Shown: piece by piece, positions 59,037 through 64,000 of the stretch
How the letters are laid out: each line of letters opens with the position of its first letter
How positions within the stretch are numbered: position 1 is the first letter of the stretch
NCBI GenBank assembly: GCA_945867155.1
Contig: CAMBHL010000002.1
Span: 62,001-126,000, forward strand
Length of the DNA stretch: 64,000 nucleotides
Direction of reading: 5' to 3'
Source of the DNA: an uncultured Eubacteriaceae bacterium
Lineage (GTDB): Bacteria > Bacillota > Clostridia > Eubacteriales > Eubacteriaceae
Notes under the pieces: generated by a model
Seen by the model: only the letters and a program-made list of their open reading frames with translations
What the model was told of the DNA's origin: nothing
Databases searched by the model: none
Translations under genes and position numbers: made by a program

Positions 59037-60234
59037 GAGCATCTCCTTTGTCAGTTGCAGGATCATCGTCGGGATCGGCGGCGTTAAAAAGCTTTTTGAC
59101 GAGGGCAGCTTCTTCATCGGGAACAGTTTCGCCCCGGACGCTTTCGTAAAAATCCGAGAACAGCTGGGTCGGATGGTGGAGGTGCTCCTTGATTTTACGC
59201 TGCTGGTCTGCGCCGTCGACGGTCTGACTGTGAGCGTAGGCCATTTCCAGCACGTTGGGGTAAACTTGGCGCAGGCCGTCCATGGGGTTGGGCACGCGGA
59301 TTTTGTCCGTGAGCACGACGCTGATGTAGTCGTCCCGGTTGTTCTGGGTGTAGGCGCCGAGGCCGGTGAGGTCGTCGAAGGGACCGGTGATCACCCGGAG
59401 GTCGCGTTTGGCCGGAATGGGCACACAGGTGATTTCCGGCAGGCTGTTCTTTTCGGGATCGAGGGTGACCGCCGCGACGGATTTTTTCTGGTTCACTTCT
59501 GAGAACGAGTATTTGAGCAGGGAGCCGGCGTAACGGATGCGGTTGCTGCCGACTTTCTGGGGCCGGTGCAGGTGGCCGAGGGCGACGTAATCGAAGTCCG
59601 AGAACAAATGAGAGGAGGCGTAGGAAATGCCGCCGATTTCAATAGGGCGAACCGAGCCGTCCAGGGTGTGTTCGTCCGGCGGCGCCGAGAGGATCAGACC
59701 GTGGGTGACGAGCACGTTGGGCTGGTTCGGATTTAAACGGGGCTTGATTTTCGCGAGCATTTCGGCGTACATGCCGTTGTAGTCGGGAATGTGCTTGCTG
59801 CCCGTTAAGGTGTGGTATTCCACGGGCTTGACAAAGGGGATGGTCCAGAAGGCGGTGGGCACGGCGTCGCCCTTCCCGGTGATTTCGATGGGGCCGTCTT
59901 CGGGGTGGTAGACCCCTCTGAAATACAGGCCTTTTTTGGCCAGAATCTCAGAACCGTAGTCCATGCGGCTGCGGCCGTCGTGGTTGCCGCCGATGATGAT
60001 CACTGGAATATGATCTTCGAGGATCAGCTGGGTCAGGGTGCTGTCCACCAGCTGAAGGGCTTCTCTGGGGGGAACAGGGCGGTCGTAGAGATCGCCGGCG
60101 ATGAGAATCACATCAGGATCGACGGTGCGGGTGATTTTAAGAAATTGTGCCAGGGCATAACGCTGATCGTCGATGAGGGAATGCTGATCCAGCAGCCGTC
60201 CGATGTGCCAGTCCCCGGTGTGCAGTATTTTCAT
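59023..60234 (-). CDS. sbcD: Exonuclease SbcD (Mre11-like nuclease)
   Basis: A 403-residue metallophosphatase-type nuclease: MKILHTGDWHIGR (motif I metal ligands), ILIAGDLYDRPVPP (II), VIIIGGNHDGRSRMDYG (III), VLVTHGLI (IV) and VALGHLHRPQ (V). It cuts DNA ends and hairpins using Mn2+ with SbcC. ATG 60234 has GGAGG upstream. It is the first gene of the sbcDC pair, after a terminator that closes the preceding unit. Confidence 0.95.
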   Translation of the reverse strand: MKILHTGDWHIGRLLDQHSLIDDQRYALAQFLKITRTVDPDVILIAGDLYDRPVPPREALQLVDSTLTQLILEDHIPVIIIGGNHDGRSRMDYGSEILAKKGLYFRGVYHPEDGPIEITGKGDAVPTAFWTIPFVKPVEYHTLTGSKHIPDYNGMYAEMLAKIKPRLNPNQPNVLVTHGLILSAPPDEHTLDGSVRPIEIGGISYASSHLFSDFDYVALGHLHRPQKVGSNRIRYAGSLLKYSFSEVNQKKSVAAVTLDPEKNSLPEITCVPIPAKRDLRVITGPFDDLTGLGAYTQNNRDDYISVVLTDKIRVPNPMDGLRQVYPNVLEMAYAHSQTVDGADQQRKIKEHLHHPTQLFSDFYESVRGETVPDEEAALVKKLFNAADPDDDPATDKGDAHATH

Positions 60235-60252
60235 GTCAGTCCTCCAGTAAAC

Positions 60253-60280
60253 AAAAACCCATCCGCAAAAGACGGATGGG
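60253..60280 (-). terminator. Terminator before sbcD
   Basis: Perfect 8-bp stem CCCATCCG/CGGATGGG (60258-60265, 60273-60280), T5 on the - strand. It closes the preceding membrane-protein gene. Confidence 0.85.
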
Positions 60281-60288
60281 CATCAGAA

Positions 60289-60789
60289 TTATTTTGTAAT
60301 GAGTCGGCGCAGCGCGTGATAGAAGGAATCGCTGCACTGAAAGTCAACACGGCAGGTTTTGCCATCGCGGTGGTACAACAGCGTGTAAAACTTAAATGCG
60401 GGAATCTCTCTCGGAGAGACCGTGTATTTAAAAGTTTTACCATCGACCAGCTGATCTTCCTGAAAGTTTTTCGTGAGCCACAGTCCGACAATGTGGGAAA
60501 TTGGAATTTCCGCGACGATGTTGTGATAAAAAGTGACCCGGCGTTCGATTTCCAGGCGTTCGTGGGTGAGAAGCAGATCGTACATCGTGTTGTCGAAACG
60601 CAGCAGCAGGATGAGACAGACGATCATGATGATCACTGAAATCAAACTGAACTGGCGGGCGATGACCGGGTGCTTCTGAATAAAAACCCAGTAAGCGGTG
60701 ATGTAGGCGATGATGATCAGACAGATGATCAGGCTGACTTTCCCGGACATCTGCTTGTTGTGTACTCTTTCTCTGGCTTTTATTGCCAT
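60289..60789 (-). CDS. Membrane protein of unknown function
   Basis: A 166-residue protein: two adjacent helices (about 20-37 and 47-65), then a soluble part (about 70-166) starting LLLTHERLEIERRVTFYHNIVAEIPISHIVGLW, resembling the bacterial PH-like domain after two-helix membrane proteins. Its function is unknown. ATG 60789 follows GAGGAAA. It is 41 bases downstream of the rubredoxin gene. Confidence 0.7.
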   Translation of the reverse strand: MAIKARERVHNKQMSGKVSLIICLIIIAYITAYWVFIQKHPVIARQFSLISVIIMIVCLILLLRFDNTMYDLLLTHERLEIERRVTFYHNIVAEIPISHIVGLWLTKNFQEDQLVDGKTFKYTVSPREIPAFKFYTLLYHRDGKTCRVDFQCSDSFYHALRRLITK

Positions 60790-60830
60790 ATTTTCCTCAT
60801 TTCCAATTTACAAAACTGACAGCGGTCTTC

Positions 60831-60992
60831 TTATTCGACGACTTCGAAATCTTCTTTGCCGACGCCGCATTCCGGGCATGTCCAATCGTCCGGCAGATCT
60901 TCAAAGGCAGTGCCTGGTGCAATGCCGTTGTCCGGATCGCCCTTTTCAGGATCGTAGACGTAACCGCAAATGGTGCATTCGTATTTTTTCAT
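60831..60992 (-). CDS. Rubredoxin
   Basis: A 53-residue electron carrier: [48 protein letters not shown]. All four iron-binding Cys (CxxCG and CPxCG) are present. It carries electrons to enzymes such as flavodiiron proteins and rubrerythrins. ATG 60992 has GAGGAG upstream. Shorter than the ORF threshold but unmistakable. Confidence 0.95.
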   Translation of the reverse strand: MKKYECTICGYVYDPEKGDPDNGIAPGTAFEDLPDDWTCPECGVGKEDFEVVE

Positions 60993-61076
60993 AGGATTCT
61001 CCTCTCAAAGTAAAGCTCAGTATAAAGCTTATATTCTCTAATATTATAGAGAAGAAAAAGCTCCCTTGCAAGCAAA

Positions 61077-61589
61077 TTAACAGGATTTTACAAGAAACAT
61101 CTGTTCGATTAAAGAAAGACCGGTGTTGGTCTTGAAGATTTTGTCCCGGGCGCTCACGATGGCGGATTCGGGGGAATGATCTTCGTAGAGGTTGACGAGA
61201 AAATCAGCTTCGATGAGGATTTGATAATCCAGTCCGTCAATCTGCTTGGGGTCGTAGGTGTGATGGTGTGCGATTAAAAACAAAACCCGTTCGATCTGCG
61301 CTTCGGTGAAGCCGCCGATATCGTCTAAAATCTGGCGGGCGATTGGCGGGCCTTCGATTTCCTGATAATGGCCGGCCGTCGAGTGGTATTTTTCTTCGCA
61401 GGCGTGGATGCCGATGTCGTGCAGAATCGCGGCGACTTCCAGAAGGAAGGACGTTTCAGCGGGCAGGTTTTCCCGGCTTGCGATGTAGTCGGCAAAGGAC
61501 TGGACTTTCAAAAAATGCTGTATGCGTTTCGGATCGCCGGCATCAATTTCAACAGCAGCTTGAATGATTTCGGTTAATTTACGATTCAT
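61077..61589 (-). CDS. HD-domain phosphohydrolase
   Basis: A 170-residue HD protein: RIQHFLKVQSFADYIA (first His), EVAAILHDIGIHACEEKY (HD metal pair), GGFTEAQIERVLFLIAHHH and DYQILIEADFLVNLYED (last Asp). These proteins hydrolyse nucleotides or other phosphoesters; the substrate is unknown. ATG 61589 with AAGGAG upstream is preferred over a longer frame. Confidence 0.85.
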   Translation of the reverse strand: MNRKLTEIIQAAVEIDAGDPKRIQHFLKVQSFADYIASRENLPAETSFLLEVAAILHDIGIHACEEKYHSTAGHYQEIEGPPIARQILDDIGGFTEAQIERVLFLIAHHHTYDPKQIDGLDYQILIEADFLVNLYEDHSPESAIVSARDKIFKTNTGLSLIEQMFLVKSC

Positions 61590-61676
61590 ACGACGCTCCT
61601 TTTCATAAAAATTTATCAATAAACAACTAAATTATATCATAGGGAATCCCTGGAAAAAAGAACGGCGGTTATAAAT

Positions 61677-62150
61677 TTAAGCAAATATATGGAGAACGGC
61701 CATGTAGCAGACCGTGCCGCAGAGAATGGACAGGAGCATATTGCCCTTGATCCGGTGGACGATGACCGTGGCGAGGATGCCGAGGCCTTCGGGAATATCG
61801 GCGGTGTAGTTAATCGAAAAAGTTTCATCTCACATGCCGAAGATCAGATAGCCTTTCTTCCGGCCGGTGTCTTTGTAGCGGTCGAGCATGGAGATGCCGT
61901 AGAACAGGTGGCGGAGCTGGATCATCAGCGCCACCGTCAGGGTCTGAAGTGGCGAAAAGGGACTTAAAAGCATTTTGCCGGTGACGAATTCCAAAGAGCC
62001 GCCGAAAATCACCGCGGCGGTGACCATCGGGTAGACAAAGGAAAATCCGGACGCGTTCATGTAAATCCCGTAGGCCAGGCCGAGAGCGAGGAAACTGGTC
62101 CTGATGGGAATGGTATAGGGAAAAGCGGTTTTAAAAGCTTTTGTTTTCAT
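61677..62150 (-). pseudogene. azlC-azlD branched-chain amino acid exporter remnant
   Basis: Frame from ATG 62150 (GGAGG upstream) reads the N-terminal AzlC region for 106 codons (SFLALGLAYGIYMNASGFSFVYPMVTAAVIFGGSLEFV, ALMIQLRHLFYGISML, YLIFGM) and ends at TGA. The frame then continues past the stop, without shift, as DETFSINYTADIPEG (conserved AzlC), then jumps to GLGILATVIVHRIKGNMLLSILCGTVCYM, which looks like the end of AzlD. So the locus has a large internal deletion joining azlC to azlD plus a nonsense codon. It is unlikely to give a functional exporter. Confidence 0.75.
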
Positions 62151-62251
62151 GCAAGCCTCCAAAATAAAACAAACCTTATTATATAAGAAAGGGAAGGAGG
62201 CCGCAAGACGTGATCTGGGGGAGAAACCTTAAGAAATTTAAAAAATTAAAA

Positions 62252-62286
62252 GTTGTTAGCACTCAACGCTTGACAGTGCTAACAAC
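62252..62286 (+). promoter_or_regulatory. CIRCE operator with embedded sigma-A promoter
   Basis: Inverted repeat GTTGTTAGCACT...AGTGCTAACAAC (62252-62263, 62275-62286), containing TTAGCACTC-N9-CAGTGCTAA, one base from CIRCE consensus. TTGACA at 62270-62275 lies inside it, with a 17-base spacer to TATAAT at 62293-62298. HrcA bound here would block the promoter until heat stress. Confidence 0.92.
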
Positions 62287-62418
62287 TCGCCCTATAATAT
62301 AGTTGTCGAAAGGAAAGAGAGACAACAAGAAGAGACACCAAGCGACATGAAGCTGAATCCCCCGAGCGGAACAGTCCGAAGGGTCCGGCATCAAATTCAA
62401 ATGAGGAGGTTATGAATC

Positions 62419-62847
62419 ATGTTACCGAGCGTATTTGGAGAAAACTTATTCGATGAATTAATGAACACTGCATTTGACGATGGCTTTTTAAGAAATGTCC
62501 GCAGAACAGACATGATGAAAACCGACGTTAAAGAATCTGATGATGGGTATCAACTTGCAGTTGACTTGCCGGGATTCACCAAAGATGATGTGACCGTCAA
62601 ATTGGAAAACGGCAATCTGATCATCTCCGCTGAAACGAAGAAGACCGATGATAAGAAGAACGACAAAGGCGAATATGTGAGACGGGAACGTTACAGCGGC
62701 AGCTGCACCAGAAGCTTTTATGTCGGCGACGCTTTGAAGAAAGATGACATCAAGGCGAGCATGAACGACGGGGTTTTGAAGATCACGATTCCGAAGAAAG
62801 ATCAGAAAGCGGTTGACGAAGCTCAGCAGATTCTGATTGAAGGCTAA
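62419..62847 (+). CDS. Small heat shock protein Hsp20, copy 1
   Basis: A 142-residue alpha-crystallin-type chaperone: VKESDDGYQLAVDLPGFTKDDVTVKLENGNLIISAETKK (core), REELRV-like ERYSGSCTRSFYVGDALKKDDIKASMNDGVLKITIPKKD. It holds unfolding proteins. ATG 62419 follows GAGGAGG. A CIRCE site directs expression; a leader of about 110 bases precedes it. Confidence 0.95.
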   Translation: MLPSVFGENLFDELMNTAFDDGFLRNVRRTDMMKTDVKESDDGYQLAVDLPGFTKDDVTVKLENGNLIISAETKKTDDKKNDKGEYVRRERYSGSCTRSFYVGDALKKDDIKASMNDGVLKITIPKKDQKAVDEAQQILIEG

Positions 62848-62913
62848 TTCCTTGAAGCGTCAGTGTTGACGCAATGCCGTCCGGCCTGGCGTGGGCCGGG
62901 CGGCCTGACAACA

Positions 62914-62945
62914 ATCCATCAGCCGAAAACCGGCGGATGTTTTTA
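62914..62945 (+). terminator. Hairpin between the hsp20 copies
   Basis: Imperfect stem ATCC...GCCG / CGGC...GGAT around AAAAC, then T5. Another GC-rich stem lies at 62876-62904. It may partly end the transcript, so the second copy may be expressed at lower level. Confidence 0.6.
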
Positions 62946-62988
62946 AATAAATTAAAAATTATAAGTGAAAACAAGGAGGTTGGACACT

Positions 62989-63420
62989 ATGTTACCAAGC
63001 ACTTTCGGAGAAAATTTATTTGACAGTTTATTTGACAATGCATTTGACCGCAAGTTTTTCGGCGATGGCACTACATCGAGAGCCAATGTGATGAAGACAG
63101 ATGTTAAAGAAAATGACGATGCTTACACCGTTGATGTGGAACTGCCGGGATACAAGAAAGACGACGTGTCCGTCCGTTTTGAAAACGGCACCCTGACCGT
63201 TACGGCGACGAAGAAAGACAATAAAGATGAAAAAGACGACAAAGGCCAGTACGTGAGACGGGAACGCTACAGCGGCAGCTGCAGCAGAAGCTTCTACGTC
63301 GGTGAAGACATCAAGAAAGACGACATCAGCGCGAAGATGACCGACGGCGTTTTGACCCTGACCATTCCGAAGAAGGGCAAAGAAGAAATCGAAGCGTCCA
63401 AGCTGATTCAGATCGACTGA
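62989..63420 (+). CDS. Small heat shock protein Hsp20, copy 2
   Basis: A 143-residue paralogue of the preceding gene, with the same N-terminus (MLPSTFGENLFD) and core (VKENDDAYTVDVELPGYKKDDVSVRFENGTLTVTATKK, RYSGSCSRSFYVGEDIKKDDISAKMTDGVLTLTIPKKG). They differ mostly in the first 30 residues after MLPS and the linker. ATG 62989 follows AAGGAGG. It lacks its own CIRCE and is probably read through from copy 1. Confidence 0.95.
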   Translation: MLPSTFGENLFDSLFDNAFDRKFFGDGTTSRANVMKTDVKENDDAYTVDVELPGYKKDDVSVRFENGTLTVTATKKDNKDEKDDKGQYVRRERYSGSCSRSFYVGEDIKKDDISAKMTDGVLTLTIPKKGKEEIEASKLIQID

Positions 63421-63612
63421 GATTTCAGACCGGACAATTTCCAGACAAAGAGACCATAAGCGAATATTGATTTTAAATTGATTTTGAACAGCGCTTCAAA
63501 TCATCAACAACCATTACACACCATACACCATATCGGGACGGCTCATTACATCCACACTCCCCCAAAATGAACCGCTCCCTCTCCTTTAAATAATCCATTC
63601 AATAAATCCACA

Positions 63613-63642
63613 AAAAAAGCGATGCCTGCGCATCGCTTTTTT
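63613..63642. terminator. Bidirectional terminator between hsp20 and the hotdog gene
   Basis: 12-bp stem AAAAAAGCGATG/CATCGCTTTTTT with 6-base loop. Confidence 0.92.
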
Positions 63643-63653
63643 GCTGTAATTTT

Positions 63654-64000
63654 TTACACGCGAACACCGTTGATGGTCACGTCGGCGACTTTTACGCCTA
63701 AATCGTCCGTGACGTGAATGGCGAAAGTACAGGTGCGCTGCCCAGCCTTCAAGCATTCGGATTCAGCGAAAAGCATGCGGCCCTTTGAGGCGGAAAAATA
63801 CGTAATGTGCGCGTCGAAGGAAACCGTGTCCGGCTGGCCGGTGTTCGAGGCGATGGCGAAGGTAAAGTCCGCCAGGGTAAAAATGGCGCCGCCCATGACG
63901 AGGCCGAGGCCGTTGCGGTGGTCTTCGGTGATGGGCATGCGGCATTTGGCGTAGCCCGGTGCAACATCGATGAGTTCGCATTCGGTTTTTTTTGTTGCAA
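63654..64000 (-). CDS. PaaI-type hotdog-fold thioesterase, 3' part (cut by window edge)
   Basis: The visible frame (about 115 residues) reads TKKTECELIDVAPGYAKCRMPITEDHRNGLGLVMGGAIFTLADFTFAIASNTG, then VSFDAHITYFSASKGRMLFAESECLKAGQRTCTFAIHVTDDLG. The NGLGLVMGG..FTLADF pattern is the PaaI/YbgC hotdog thioesterase signature with the catalytic acid in LADF. The start lies past base 64000. The natural acyl-CoA is unknown. Confidence 0.85.
   Translation of the reverse strand, partial: ATKKTECELIDVAPGYAKCRMPITEDHRNGLGLVMGGAIFTLADFTFAIASNTGQPDTVSFDAHITYFSASKGRMLFAESECLKAGQRTCTFAIHVTDDLGVKVADVTINGVRV

Noticed and set aside
61827..61829. Selenocysteine codon in azlC
   Set aside because: The locus also has a large deletion and no clear SECIS hairpin was seen after the UGA, so decay is simpler.
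1..64000. CRISPR arrays, insertion sequences and rRNA genes
   Set aside because: No regularly spaced repeats, transposase genes or rRNA-like sequence were seen in the window.

Overview
The window looks like a chromosomal segment of an anaerobic, low-oxygen-tolerant Clostridia (Firmicutes) member, most likely of the Eubacteriaceae type (Pseudoramibacter/Eubacterium-like). This is inferred from moderately high GC in core genes, TTG and GTG starts with strong AGGAGG sites, sigma-A promoters, a CIRCE element, B12-dependent ribonucleotide reductase, a flavodiiron protein fused to rubredoxin, a free rubredoxin, and many small Clostridia families. No rRNA operon, CRISPR array, insertion sequence or intact prophage is visible. 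There is one tRNA gene, tRNA-Arg(ACG).

Layout. 1-2.3 kb: 5' end of nrdJ, a secreted polysaccharide deacetylase, and murI. 2.3-4.5 kb: rho with two RNA-binding folds, and two small genes. 4.5-13 kb: stand-alone accessory genes (TetR, GNAT, metallo-beta-lactamase fold, flavin reductase, alpha/beta hydrolase, DUF434, YunC, Rrf2, hexapeptide acetyltransferase, MATE pump, thioredoxin). 13-17.3 kb: two tandem NSS transporters and an MFS transporter. 17.3-21.8 kb: MarR plus a membrane/kinase fusion, flavorubredoxin, and a cupin/DJ-1/small-protein operon. 21.9-26.8 kb: an AT-richer, mosaic stretch with a RelB/ParE toxin-antitoxin pair, a deletion remnant of a second copy, a truncated GNAT gene, a ZIP transporter, and a nitroreductase-Rrf2-oxidoreductase operon. 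26.8-29.7 kb: an arsenical operon (arsR, a ferredoxin fused in frame to arsD, arsA) without an efflux permease. 29.8-31.4 kb: a tannase-like esterase. 31.4-37.5 kb: a nitrogen cluster (ornithine-cyclodeaminase family protein, free PII, amino acid permease, MerR regulator, and an ammonium channel fused to a second PII). 37.5-41.4 kb: greA, lysS with an extra tRNA-binding domain, and metY.

41.4-47.8 kb: cardiolipin synthase, a divergent repressor/Cro-like pair, a surface protein with a G8 tract in its signal-peptide codons, a sodium:solute symporter and an LDH/MDH-family dehydrogenase. 47.9-51.4 kb: an operon of a double-FHA protein and two zinc-ribbon membrane proteins with large extracytoplasmic parts, the best candidate here for an undescribed system. 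51.5-62.2 kb: YedK peptidase, membrane proteins, HIRAN protein, YitT, tRNA-Arg, sbcCD, rubredoxin, HD hydrolase and a broken azlC/azlD locus. 62.2-64 kb: a CIRCE-controlled pair of Hsp20 genes and the 3' part of a hotdog thioesterase.

Themes. The genes suggest oxygen and redox defence (flavorubredoxin, rubredoxin, thioredoxin), nitrogen sensing by two different PII proteins of which one probably cannot be uridylylated, metal and arsenic handling, and envelope functions. Several control sites can be read directly: 17-bp-spaced sigma-A promoters before the tetR-like gene, yunC, marR, amt, greA and the hsp20 pair, an apparent terminator in the amt leader, and palindromes before the TetR, MATE and MarR genes. 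Assignments rest on reading motifs by eye; no database search was possible.
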